Shown: positions 50,757 to 59,368 of the stretch, one piece after another
Layout of the letters: the number at the start of each line of letters is the position of its first letter
Position numbering within the stretch: position 1 is the stretch's first letter
Source: JAKAVN01 sp963734845
GTDB lineage: Bacteria; Desulfobacterota; Binatia; Binatales; Binataceae
Direction: 5' to 3'
Assembly: GCA_963734845.1 (NCBI GenBank)
Contig: CAVTIS010000012.1
Coordinates: forward strand, 1-64,000
DNA length: 64,000 nucleotides
Notes under the pieces: generated by a model
Databases searched by the model: none
Told to the model about the DNA's origin: nothing
Seen by the model: the letters and a program-made list of their open reading frames with translations, nothing else
Position numbers and translations under genes: made by a program

Positions 50757-51067
50757 GGCATCGCGCATAAGGGAATGTCACGAAAGAACAGACGGCGAGA
50801 TGGGCCGAACGGCGAGCCCCCGAGGCCTTTCCACTACGAACTGCACAGTAAGGCTAATCGCTACAGATGCCTCTCCACTTCAGCCACTGACGGATCTTCC
50901 GCGTTCTCCGCCGATTGTTTCGGCCGGCGGCGCAAACCTCTCTTTGAAGATCGCCCGCTGGAGTAAGGACTTGGGTGCCTTACTTGCCGCACCTGCGGTG
51001 ATTCCGTTAAAGTTCGAGATTCAGCCAATAACCCCAAGCCATTCGATACTTCGCGAGTGCACCGACG
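50757..51067. other. Intergenic region before efp
   Basis: No convincing gene on either strand. No clear promoter or Shine-Dalgarno could be assigned to the efp ATG. Confidence 0.35.
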
Positions 51068-51631
51068 ATGCTGATTCAGGCGACGCAACTACGGCCCGGG
51101 ATGATCCTGGAATACAACAACGGGCTCTGGCGGGTGATGGCGATCAGTCACATCACGCCCGGCAACTGGCGCGGGATGGTCCAGACCAAGCTGCGCAACG
51201 TCAAGACCGGAACCCAGACCGAAAACCGCTTCCGCTCTGAAGATCGCGTCGAGCGCATCATCCTGAGCCAGATAGAAATGGAATTCCTCTATCAGGAAGG
51301 CGACGATTTCCATTTCATGAACACCGAGACCTATGACCAGATCACGATTCCCAAGGAACTGATCGAAGATGTGGTCGGCTTCCTTACACCTAATCTAAAA
51401 GTTGAAGTTGAATTTCATGAGACCACGCCGCTCAACGTCTCGCTGCCCAAGACGGTCAATCTCAAGGTCGTGCAGACGGATCCCGGAATGAGGTCCGCGG
51501 CGGTGACCAACACGCTCAAGCCGGCCACGATGGATACCGGGCTGGTGGTGCAGGTGCCGCACTTCGTCCAGGAGGGCGAGACCATCACGATCAACACCGA
51601 GACGCGCGAGTATATGGCTCGCGCTAAGTAG
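51068..51631 (+). CDS. efp: Elongation factor P with Asn at the modification position
   Basis: 187 residues, all three domains: KOW-like N-domain (MLIQATQLRPGMILEYNNGL), OB domain, and OB C-domain ending 'GETITINTETREYMARAK'. The tip loop reads 'ITPGNWRGMVQTKLRN'. Alignment with the KPGKG loop puts N33 where Lys34 is normally lysylated, and no Arg32 type is present. EF-P enters the ribosome E site and prevents stalling at polyproline. The next gene's GTG directly follows the stop. Confidence 0.95.
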   Translation: MLIQATQLRPGMILEYNNGLWRVMAISHITPGNWRGMVQTKLRNVKTGTQTENRFRSEDRVERIILSQIEMEFLYQEGDDFHFMNTETYDQITIPKELIEDVVGFLTPNLKVEVEFHETTPLNVSLPKTVNLKVVQTDPGMRSAAVTNTLKPATMDTGLVVQVPHFVQEGETITINTETREYMARAK

Positions 51632-53146
51632 GTGCGTCGCACGCCCGGTTCCGGCCGGGGCCGCAATTCTCCGCCGCCAAACGATTCGAAGGCGCCGGCC
51701 GAGCGCCGAGTCCGGCGCCAGTGGCCCAAAGGTCCGGCGCGCGAAGCCAATCCTGCGGCCGCCAAGCCTCCTAAATCGGTTAAGCCTTTCCCGTCCGCGA
51801 AGTCCTACAGATTTGGCAAATCGGCCAAGGCCGCCAAGGCTACGGGATTCGACCGACGCGACAAGCCGGTCGGGCGCGACAAGCCGGTCAGGTTCGATCG
51901 CCGGGAGAAGCCCGCTCAACCCGACGATCCTGGCAAGGCCGCCAAGTCCGTCAAATTCAACAAGTCCTTCAGATTCGGAAAACCGGAGAAATTCGCCGAG
52001 CGCGCTGCCGTCGCGCCAATCGGCCCCGCGCTGCGCCTTACCTCGAACATCTATATCGCCCACACACAGCCGGGATTCGAGGGCATCGCGGCGGAAGAGA
52101 TCGCTGCACGCTACGCGGCGGCCGCGAGCGGACGTGGAGGCGGTCGCCCCGCGATACGCGAACTGGGGCGCCGGACGGTGCCCGAGCGCGCCGGGATGAC
52201 GATCTTCAGCGCACCGCGCCCCGACCTGCTGAGCGCCGCGCGCACCATCGAGGATTTGTTCACGCTCGTCGGTTATCGCGACGGACTCGGCACTGCGCCC
52301 GCGACGCTTGAGAAAGTTCGCACGATCGCTCACGAAGCGCCCTACGTCGAAGAGGCGCTGGAGTCGCGGGTGCGAATGACTCCCGGCAGCCGCGCCGGGC
52401 GCAAGCTGGGCTTTCGCGTGATCGCGCGCATCGCGGGCGAGCACGAATTTCGCCGGCTCGATTTTCAACGTGCGGTCGAGCGCGGCATCGCCGATCGCGG
52501 CGACCGTTCGTGGCGCGGAGCGGGCGATGACGCCGACGTCGAGTTCTGGGCCACGCTGCTCGGCGGCGAGATGTTCCTTGCGGTGCGACTGGTCGACGAG
52601 CGGATGCGCCATCGCGAGTACAAGGTCGCGCATCGGCCAGGCTCGTTGCGCGCCTCGGTCGCCGCCGCTCTGGGATGGCTGAGCCAGCCGGGCGCGGACG
52701 ACCGCGTGGTCGACCCGATGTGCGGTGCGGGGACGATCCTGATCGAACGCGCGCACCTGGGACGCTACGCGATGCTCGCCGGATTCGACCGCGACCCCGA
52801 CGCGATCGGGGCGGCGCGTGAAAATATCGGTCCTCGCTACCGGCCGATCGGCGTCGCACAAGGCGACGCGTTGCGCCTGCCGCTCGGCAGCGCCGCCGCG
52901 ACCCATCTCGTCACCAATCTGCCATGGGGCACGAAATACGGCTCGCACGGTGAGAACCGCCGCCTATATCCGCGCCTGGTCGAGGAGTTCGCGCGCGTGG
53001 TGCGGCCAGGCGGCCGGTTGGTGATGCTGACGGCGGAACGGATGCTGATGCGCGAGGTCGCTAATCGCGGGTTCGTGCGGGTCGAGTCAGTCAGGCGGGT
53101 GATGATTCTCGGCGCCCAGGCCGTGATTTATCTCTGCCGGGCGTAA
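51632..53146 (+). CDS. THUMP-domain class I SAM-dependent RNA methyltransferase
   Basis: 504 residues from a GTG abutting efp. The first 125 residues are disordered and very basic, with RDKPVRFDRREKP-type repeats. THUMP-like region about 130-320; methyltransferase about 325-504 with motif I 'VVDPMCGAGTILIERAHLGR' and catalytic NLPWG (in place of NPPY). The family (RlmK/L, TrmG/Trm14-like) methylates guanosine N2 in rRNA or tRNA. The N-terminal tail is probably an RNA-binding extension. Confidence 0.85.
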   Translation: MRRTPGSGRGRNSPPPNDSKAPAERRVRRQWPKGPAREANPAAAKPPKSVKPFPSAKSYRFGKSAKAAKATGFDRRDKPVGRDKPVRFDRREKPAQPDDPGKAAKSVKFNKSFRFGKPEKFAERAAVAPIGPALRLTSNIYIAHTQPGFEGIAAEEIAARYAAAASGRGGGRPAIRELGRRTVPERAGMTIFSAPRPDLLSAARTIEDLFTLVGYRDGLGTAPATLEKVRTIAHEAPYVEEALESRVRMTPGSRAGRKLGFRVIARIAGEHEFRRLDFQRAVERGIADRGDRSWRGAGDDADVEFWATLLGGEMFLAVRLVDERMRHREYKVAHRPGSLRASVAAALGWLSQPGADDRVVDPMCGAGTILIERAHLGRYAMLAGFDRDPDAIGAARENIGPRYRPIGVAQGDALRLPLGSAAATHLVTNLPWGTKYGSHGENRRLYPRLVEEFARVVRPGGRLVMLTAERMLMREVANRGFVRVESVRRVMILGAQAVIYLCRA

Positions 53147-53167
53147 CCCGCCCGCGCGCCGTCTCTG

Positions 53168-53968
53168 CTAACGCATCGGCTTGGTCAGCGCATAGGTCAC
53201 GCCCGTGTGGCTGAACCAGATCTGGTCGTCCTGGCGGCGCACCTTGAGTCCCGAGCGGTCAGCCTCAAGCGACGCTTCCATCATCTCGATAATCTGCGCG
53301 CGGCGCTCGGACGGCGGCCCGCCATGCGCCATCCACGATTCCAGGTCGTAGCTGGTCTCGCGCCCGCCGCGATAGGAAACCTCCAAATCCGCCTCGGCGA
53401 TCATCCGCTCCCACTCGGAGACCGGAATTGCGCGCGCGTGCGAGGGATCGCACAGCCGCTCGACGCGATTGTGATAGTCGGACTTCGCCGAGTTCTCGGC
53501 GGTCGTCATATCGACGATCACCATCCGCGCGCCCGGTTTCAGCACGCGCGCCATTTCGGCCAGGACCTCGCGCGGACGGGCGAAATGATGAAACGCGAAA
53601 CGGCAGGTAGCGAGGTCGAACTGGTCAGGCCCAAACGGCATTCGCTCGACGTTGCAGAGCGCGAAGGTGACGTTGGAAATTGCGCGGCGCTCCGTCTCCG
53701 CGCGGGCGCGGGCGACGAGCGTGTCGGTCGCGTCGATTCCGAGGACGCTCCGGCACTTGGGCGCAAACGCCATCGCGACGAATCCCGGCCCGCACGCGAC
53801 GTCGAGCACGCGTGAGTCCGCCCGCACTGCCGAAATCTCGACCATGTTGTCGAGGATGCGCGGATCGGTGACCACCTTCATGGTCGAGTAGGCCTCGGCC
53901 TGGCGACGGAATTGCCGCTGCACCAAGGTCAGATTGTCAGGCTGATCGTCCTCAGGCTGGTCGTCCAT
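53168..53968 (-). CDS. SAM-dependent methyltransferase (UbiE-like fold)
   Basis: 266 residues from the ATG at 53968. Motif I 'SRVLDVACGPGFVAMAFAPK', then 'GIDATDTLVARARAE', 'FDLATCRFAFHHFARPREVL' and 'VLKPGARMVIVDM'. It lies 27 bases downstream of a paralogous methyltransferase gene (about 35-40% similar in layout) and may act on the same pathway. The substrate is unknown. Confidence 0.85.
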   Translation of the reverse strand: MDDQPEDDQPDNLTLVQRQFRRQAEAYSTMKVVTDPRILDNMVEISAVRADSRVLDVACGPGFVAMAFAPKCRSVLGIDATDTLVARARAETERRAISNVTFALCNVERMPFGPDQFDLATCRFAFHHFARPREVLAEMARVLKPGARMVIVDMTTAENSAKSDYHNRVERLCDPSHARAIPVSEWERMIAEADLEVSYRGGRETSYDLESWMAHGGPPSERRAQIIEMMEASLEADRSGLKVRRQDDQIWFSHTGVTYALTKPMR

Positions 53969-53995
53969 TGTTCGCCTCCTCATCTGGCGCCAGGT

Positions 53996-54787
53996 TCATT
54001 CCGCGCGCTCAAGAACAAAGCTAACGCTGGTATGCATCAGGCGAATAGTGCCGGCGTCGCGCTGGAGCGTAAGCCCCGGCCGGTCCTCGTCTACCGCGTC
54101 TTCCAGTATCGCGCGGATGATCGGGATATTCTCCGGCGGCGGGTCGCCGAAAGTCGTCCATTCCTCGACCGTGCTGAGCGACTGGCGCGCGATTTTCATC
54201 GCGACGGTAAAACCCTCGGCGGCGAAAATCCGCTCGAAATCCGAAGCCGCGAGCATCCGCACGTGGGTCGGATCGCATAACCGCTCCAGTTCGTTGTGTA
54301 GCGCGGCCTCTGCCGGATCCTCCGAGGCCATTACGTCCACCACCACCATCCATCCCCGCGGTCCGACCACCCGCGCCATTTCCGCGAACACGCGCGCGGG
54401 ATTGGTAAAGTGATGGAACGCGAAGCGGCACACGGCGGCGTCGAACGCGGCGTCGCGAAACGCCATCCGTTCGATTTCGCCTACCATGAAGACGACGTTG
54501 CCGGCGCCGTGGCGCGCCGCCGCGGCCCGCGCCTGCGCGACCAGGTCGACCGACGGATCAAGGCCGATCGCGAGGCCGCATCGCTCGGCGAATGCGAGCG
54601 CGCACGCGCCCGAGCCGCAGGCGACCTCAAGCACGCGTTCGTCCCGCGCGACGCCGGAGATCGATACCATGTACTGGAGAAATTTCGCGTCGGCGCTCGA
54701 GGACATCAGCGCGGTCATTCGCGCGAACGTCGCGGGGTTGCGCCGAAACTGCTCGGCGGCCGACCGGGACGCTTCTGGCATGTCCAT
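53996..54787 (-). CDS. SAM-dependent methyltransferase, paralogue
   Basis: 263 residues from the ATG at 54787 (54781 also possible; the frame is open to 54865). Motif I 'ERVLEVACGSGACALAFAER', 'AAVCRFAFHHFTNPARVFAE', 'VVGPRGWMVVVDV'. Domain boundaries and the C-terminal 'GTIRLMHTSVSFVL' correspond to the downstream paralogue's 'QIWFSHTGVTYAL', suggesting a tandem duplication. Confidence 0.85.
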   Translation of the reverse strand: MDMPEASRSAAEQFRRNPATFARMTALMSSSADAKFLQYMVSISGVARDERVLEVACGSGACALAFAERCGLAIGLDPSVDLVAQARAAAARHGAGNVVFMVGEIERMAFRDAAFDAAVCRFAFHHFTNPARVFAEMARVVGPRGWMVVVDVMASEDPAEAALHNELERLCDPTHVRMLAASDFERIFAAEGFTVAMKIARQSLSTVEEWTTFGDPPPENIPIIRAILEDAVDEDRPGLTLQRDAGTIRLMHTSVSFVLERAE

Positions 54788-54932
54788 GATGCGGATGGTA
54801 GCGCCGACGGTGCTTTGATGACAGTCGCGTTTGACCCTTGCAGGAGAGGCGCGGACGCCGCACAATCACCGAATATTGGTCGCGCCGGACACCTGGTCGA
54901 ATCCGCCCCATATGCAAAAGGAGCTGCCGCAA

Positions 54933-55751
54933 ATGGCACAGTGGAAAACTGAACTAGTACCGCCCGCACCCAGGATTGCCGTCGATCACACGGGCGAGGG
55001 CAAGCTGGTCATCTGCATGCACGGAATCGGCGGCAACCGCACCAACTGGCACGACCAGCTTCCCGACTTCGGGCGCCATTTCCACGCTGCCTCGTGGGAC
55101 GCGCGCGGCTATGGAATGAGCGACGATTACGAGGGGCCGCTCGACTTCCATGACTTCGCCCGCGACCTGGTGCGCGTGCTCGATCACTTCGGCGCACGCA
55201 AGGCGCATCTGGTTGGACTCTCGATGGGCGGGCTTATTGCGATGGACTTCAACGCGCTCTTTCCGGAGCGCGTGGCGACGCTGACCATTTGCGACTCGCT
55301 GCCCGGCTTTAGCCATATCAGTCCCGAGCAGAGCCGCGAGTTCATCCGGCTGCGCCTGGAGCCCTTGCGCGCGGGTAAGGAGCTGAAAGACATCGCGGAC
55401 GGCGTCGCGAAATCGCTAATCAGCAAATCCTCGCCGCCCGCGGCATTTCAGCGCATGGTCGAGAGCATGTGCACGCTGCACAAGAACTCCTACATGAAGA
55501 CTATTGAGGGCAGCGCCAGGCCGGACGTGCAGATCGAACTCGAGAAGATTCGTGTGCCGACGCACGTGGTGGTGGGCGAGGACGACCTGCTCACGCCGCC
55601 GTCGTTGGCGCGCTCGATGGCCGAGCGGATCGCGGACGCGCAGCTGACGATTATCAAGAGCGCGGGCCATCTGCCGAACATCGAGCGGCCGCATGAATTC
55701 AACGCCGCGGTGCTGCCGTTTTTACTGGAGCATCGCGATGCCGCCGCATAA
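54933..55751 (+). CDS. Alpha/beta hydrolase
   Basis: 272 residues from the ATG at 54933, ten bases after AAGGAG; an ATG at 54912 is in frame. 'KLVICMHGIGGNRTNWHDQL' forms the oxyanion strand. The nucleophile elbow is 'LVGLSMGGLIAMDF', the acid Asp is in 'VVGEDDLLTPP', and the His is in 'SAGHLPNIERPHEFN'. Resembles 3-oxoadipate enol-lactonase/esterase types. Divergent from the methyltransferase pair. Confidence 0.88.
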   Translation: MAQWKTELVPPAPRIAVDHTGEGKLVICMHGIGGNRTNWHDQLPDFGRHFHAASWDARGYGMSDDYEGPLDFHDFARDLVRVLDHFGARKAHLVGLSMGGLIAMDFNALFPERVATLTICDSLPGFSHISPEQSREFIRLRLEPLRAGKELKDIADGVAKSLISKSSPPAAFQRMVESMCTLHKNSYMKTIEGSARPDVQIELEKIRVPTHVVVGEDDLLTPPSLARSMAERIADAQLTIIKSAGHLPNIERPHEFNAAVLPFLLEHRDAAA

Positions 55752-55808
55752 GCGGCACGTCGATAATCCGATCTGGGGCAATTTCCGGGGAACAGAGGAG
55801 CGGGGCGT

Positions 55809-56198
55809 TCAACCCATCGCACGCAGGCGCAGGTCGCGCGCCTGACTGCGGTAGGGTTCGGGCAGCGGAACTTCGGTCGCGTCGAGCCAGTTGCGCTCGA
55901 GCCGGTAGAACTCGCGCGTCTCTTCGAAGAATACGTGCACCACTACGTCGTTGAAGTCGAGCACGGCCCAGTGGCCGTGGCTGGTGCCCTCGATCGACAG
56001 CGCGCGCTCGCCCTCGAGGTCCATCCGTTCCTCGATACCGCGGGCGATCGCGCGCACCTGCACGTCGGAGCGGCCGGTGGCGATCAGAAAGTAGTCCGCA
56101 ATCGAGCTCAGATGCTCGACCCGGAGCACGACCAGGTCGTAGGCCTTCTTCTCGAGTGCCGCCTGCGCGGCGGCTATTGCCTTCTCTTGTGAATTCAC
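55809..56198 (-). CDS. rsfS: Ribosomal silencing factor
   Basis: About 129 residues from a GTG at 56198; the frame is open to 56249. 'YDLVVLRVEHLSSIADYFLI', 'ATGRSDVQVRAIARGIEERM', 'GHWAVLDFNDVVVHVFFEET' and 'REFYRLERNWLDA' cover the whole RsfS domain. It binds L14 and blocks subunit joining during starvation. It follows nadD, the usual neighbour. Confidence 0.92.
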   Translation of the reverse strand: MNSQEKAIAAAQAALEKKAYDLVVLRVEHLSSIADYFLIATGRSDVQVRAIARGIEERMDLEGERALSIEGTSHGHWAVLDFNDVVVHVFFEETREFYRLERNWLDATEVPLPEPYRSQARDLRLRAMG

Positions 56199-56289
56199 GC
56201 GGAACAGGGTGACACGGCGAGCCGCCGGGCGGCGGCAGACAAGGAGCAAATGGTTTTGTTGAATCTCTTTTGCGAAAACACTGGCGCCG

Positions 56290-56928
56290 TCAGTACAGCC
56301 CGTGCCGCTGAATATAATCGACCACGTCGCCCGGCATCAGGTAGCGGACGGAATGGTGGCGATGAAGCTTTTCACGAATGAGCGTCGCGGAAACCGGGAA
56401 GTTCGTGGTGGCTACGAATGAAAGTGTCTGGCCGCTGGGATGCACGTAGTGATCGTCTTCCCTAATGTAGCCAAAGCGTTTGAGCGCGGCAAGCGAGATT
56501 CGCGGCGGCTGGCCGTCGCCGTCCGACGGGCGCGTATGCACCACAATCGAGCTTAGGCGCACCAGTTCTTCGCAATCTTTCCAGGTGTCCAGTTCGGCAA
56601 AAGCGTCGGAGCCCATCATGAGGAACAGGGTCGAGGGCGCGCGCAGGGTGTTCAGAAATTGGCGCACCGTGTCGATCGTATAGGAGCGCCCGGCGCGCCG
56701 AATCTCGACTTCGGAAACCATGAAGTGGCGATTACCCTTGGTCGCCAGTCGCACCATCGCGAGCCGATGCTCCGGTGGCGCGAGCCCGTCGGCGGATTTG
56801 TGCGGCGGCACCGCCGCGGGCACGAAATAGACCAGGTCCAGCCCGAGCGCTTCGCGCACCTCCTCGGCTGCGCGTAGATGGCCGAAGTGGATCGGATTGA
56901 AACTGCCGCCAAGAAGTCCTACTCGCAT
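56290..56928 (-). CDS. nadD: Nicotinate-nucleotide adenylyltransferase
   Basis: 212 residues. 'VGLLGGSFNPIHFGHLRAAE' is the nucleotidyltransferase GGSFNPxHxGH motif, and 'FPVSATLIREKLHRHHSVRY' is the C-terminal ISSTxIR motif (here VSATLIR). It makes deamido-NAD from NaMN and ATP. It lies 19 bases after proA. Confidence 0.93.
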   Translation of the reverse strand: MRVGLLGGSFNPIHFGHLRAAEEVREALGLDLVYFVPAAVPPHKSADGLAPPEHRLAMVRLATKGNRHFMVSEVEIRRAGRSYTIDTVRQFLNTLRAPSTLFLMMGSDAFAELDTWKDCEELVRLSSIVVHTRPSDGDGQPPRISLAALKRFGYIREDDHYVHPSGQTLSFVATTNFPVSATLIREKLHRHHSVRYLMPGDVVDYIQRHGLY

Positions 56929-56947
56929 AGGGTGGGGCCGCCCAAGT

Positions 56948-58201
56948 TCAGTTGCGCACCTGGCCGTTGCCCGCGATGAGGTACTTGTAGATCGTCAGTT
57001 CGCGCAGGCCCATCGGGCCGCGCGCATGCAGGCGATTGGTCGAGATTCCGGTCTCGGCGCCGAAGCCGAACTCGAAGCCGTCGGTGAAGCGGGTGGACGC
57101 GTTGACGTACACGGTCGCCGAGTCGACTTCGTGTTGAAAGCGCGCGGCGGCGTCGTGGTCGCTGGTCACAATAGCGTCGGCGAGGCCCGAGCCGTGGCGC
57201 GCGATATGCTCCAGCGCTTGGTCGAGCGAGTCGACTACTTTCACTGCCAGGATCAGGTCGAGGAACTCGGTGTCCCAGTCGGCGTCGACGGCCGGTTTGA
57301 CGCTGGCTACGATCGCGCGAGCTCGCTCGCAGCCGCGCAACTCGACGCCTGCGTCCTGCATTCGCGCGGCAAGCGGTGGCAGAAAACGCGGCGCGGCCTC
57401 GCGATGCACCAGCAGGGTTTCCATCGCGTTGCACACCGACGGGCGGCTGCACTTGGCGTTGAAGCAGATTTCCTCGGCCATCTTAAGATCGGCAGTGCGA
57501 TCGACGTAGGTGTTGCAGAGCCCGTCGAAATGCGGGAGCAGCGGCACAGCTGAGCCTGCGAGCGCGTCCTTCAGGGCCTTGCCGCCGCGCGGAATGATCA
57601 AGTCAATCGCCTCGGGATGGCGCTTTAGGATCTGGATCATCTCGCGGTCGGGATTTCCCACGAAGGTGACCGCGTCGCGTGCGATTCCAGCGCTTTCCAG
57701 AGCGCGTCCGATCAGCTCCGCTAAAAACGCATTCGAGGCGAGCGCCTCCTTGCCCCCGCGCAGCACTACCGCGTTGCCGGCCTTCAGCCCCAGCACGCCG
57801 GCGTCGACGGTGACGTTGGGCCGCGACTCGTAGACGATCGCGATGACACCGATCGGCACGCGGACCTGCGAAATCTCGAGACCGTTGGGCCGCTGCCACC
57901 TCGCGATCACTTCGCCGACAGGGTCGGGCAGGGCCGCGACCTCTTCGACGCTGCGGGCCATCGCGTCGATCCGCGGCTCGTTGAGCGTGAGCCGCTCGAC
58001 CAACGCACCGGCCATCCCGGAGCTGCGCGCGCGATCGAGATCGCCGGCGTTGGCGGCTAGGATCGCGCCGCGCTCCGCGCGCAGCATCGCGGCGAGCGTA
58101 ACCAGCGCCTGGTTTTTTCGCGCGCCGGGGCAGAGCGCCAGAGCGCGGGCGGCGGTGCGCGAGCGTTTGAGCGCGTCGAGGGTTTCGGTTTCGAGACTCA
58201 C
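56948..58201 (-). CDS. proA: Gamma-glutamyl phosphate reductase
   Basis: 417 residues, full length. 'PIGVIAIVYESRPNVTVDAG', 'LIIPRGGKALKD' and 'TGAE'-like core; the catalytic Cys is in 'KCSRPSVCNAMETLLVH'. 'TRFTDGFEFGFGAETGISTN' near the C-terminus is the family signature. Second step of proline biosynthesis, using NADPH. Directly downstream of proB. Confidence 0.95.
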   Translation of the reverse strand: MSLETETLDALKRSRTAARALALCPGARKNQALVTLAAMLRAERGAILAANAGDLDRARSSGMAGALVERLTLNEPRIDAMARSVEEVAALPDPVGEVIARWQRPNGLEISQVRVPIGVIAIVYESRPNVTVDAGVLGLKAGNAVVLRGGKEALASNAFLAELIGRALESAGIARDAVTFVGNPDREMIQILKRHPEAIDLIIPRGGKALKDALAGSAVPLLPHFDGLCNTYVDRTADLKMAEEICFNAKCSRPSVCNAMETLLVHREAAPRFLPPLAARMQDAGVELRGCERARAIVASVKPAVDADWDTEFLDLILAVKVVDSLDQALEHIARHGSGLADAIVTSDHDAAARFQHEVDSATVYVNASTRFTDGFEFGFGAETGISTNRLHARGPMGLRELTIYKYLIAGNGQVRN

Positions 58202-58222
58202 GTCAGCGGCTCATGCCTTCGT

Positions 58223-59368
58223 TCATGCCAATTCTTCGATCAGCGCGAAGTTGTCGCGATGGATGATCTCGTCGGCGACCTTGTAGCCGAGCGTGCGCGA
58301 GATGTCGTTGGAGCGCCTACCCTTCACCTTCAGTATATCGGCGGCGGGATAATTGACCAGCCCGCGCCCGAACTCGACGCCTTCATGATCGAGCAGGCTT
58401 ACGCAATCGCCGCTTTTGAACTCGCCGGCGACTTCGCGGATGCCCGAAGGCAGCAGGCTGCGGCCTTTTTTGCGCAGCGCCTCGGCGGCGCCGGGGTCGA
58501 CGGTCAACGCTCCAGCCGGACGCAGCGCAAACGCGATCCAATGTTTGCGGCTTTTTAGCCGGGTCCGCGTCGGAAGAATCAGCGTGCCGCACTCGAGTGC
58601 CGGATCGAGCGCGGTGGCAAGCGCTTGCTCGACCCGGCCCGGCGCGATGATCACCGCGATTCCGGCGCGCGCCGCCTGCTGTGCCGCCTTGAGTTTGGTC
58701 GCCATCCCGCCGCTTCCAAGCGGCCCTGCGCTATCGGCGACCAGCCCGCGCATCCCGGCCTCGGGGTCGGTGATGAGCGGAATCAGCTGCGCGTCGGGCC
58801 GCTTGCGCGGGTCGCCGGTGAGCACGCCGGCGACGTCGCTCAGGATCACGAGGAGTTGCGCCTGCGCCATCCCGGCCACCAGCGAGGAGAGCACGTCGTT
58901 ATCGCCCATGCGAATCTCTTCGACCGCGACGGTGTCGTTCTCGTTGACGATCGGCATCACGCCGGCTTCGAGCAGGGTCTGGATGGTATGAATCGCGTTG
59001 GTGCGGCGCGCGCGCTCGGCCAGGTCCTGATGGGTCAGCAGGAGTTGCGCGACCGTTCGTCCGACGGCGCCAAACGCGCGTGCCCATTCGCCCATCAGCT
59101 CGATCTGCCCGGTTGCCGCCGCCGCCTGGCGCGCCGCCACGCCCGCGCCGCCGAGTTTTTCCAGCCGCGCGCGCCCGGCCACGATCGCGCCGGAGGTCAC
59201 CACTACGACTTCGCGCCCCGCGCGCACGATCGTGTCAATTTCGGCGGCCAGTCGCGCGATAATCTCCGGCCGCAATCCACCAGCGTCGGAGACCACGGCG
59301 CTCCCAATCTTGACCACCACCCGGCGCGCGCGCGCGATGAACTCCTGCTTGTAGCTCACCTGGGACAT
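58223..59368 (-). CDS. proB: Glutamate 5-kinase with PUA domain
   Basis: 381 residues. The amino-acid-kinase domain has 'VVVKIGSAVVSDAGG', 'TSGAIVAGRARLEKLGGAGV' and 'MPIVNENDTVAVEEIRMGDN'. The C-terminal PUA domain is at about 280-365 (LTVDPGAAEALRKKGRSLLP). First step of proline synthesis, feedback-inhibited by proline in the family. The start overlaps the obg end by 13 bases. Confidence 0.95.
   Translation of the reverse strand: MSQVSYKQEFIARARRVVVKIGSAVVSDAGGLRPEIIARLAAEIDTIVRAGREVVVVTSGAIVAGRARLEKLGGAGVAARQAAAATGQIELMGEWARAFGAVGRTVAQLLLTHQDLAERARRTNAIHTIQTLLEAGVMPIVNENDTVAVEEIRMGDNDVLSSLVAGMAQAQLLVILSDVAGVLTGDPRKRPDAQLIPLITDPEAGMRGLVADSAGPLGSGGMATKLKAAQQAARAGIAVIIAPGRVEQALATALDPALECGTLILPTRTRLKSRKHWIAFALRPAGALTVDPGAAEALRKKGRSLLPSGIREVAGEFKSGDCVSLLDHEGVEFGRGLVNYPAADILKVKGRRSNDISRTLGYKVADEIIHRDNFALIEELA

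Noticed and set aside
51395..52948. 517-residue minus-strand ORF antisense to efp and the THUMP methyltransferase
   Set aside because: Both plus-strand proteins are recognisable throughout; the antisense frame is open only because of GC bias.
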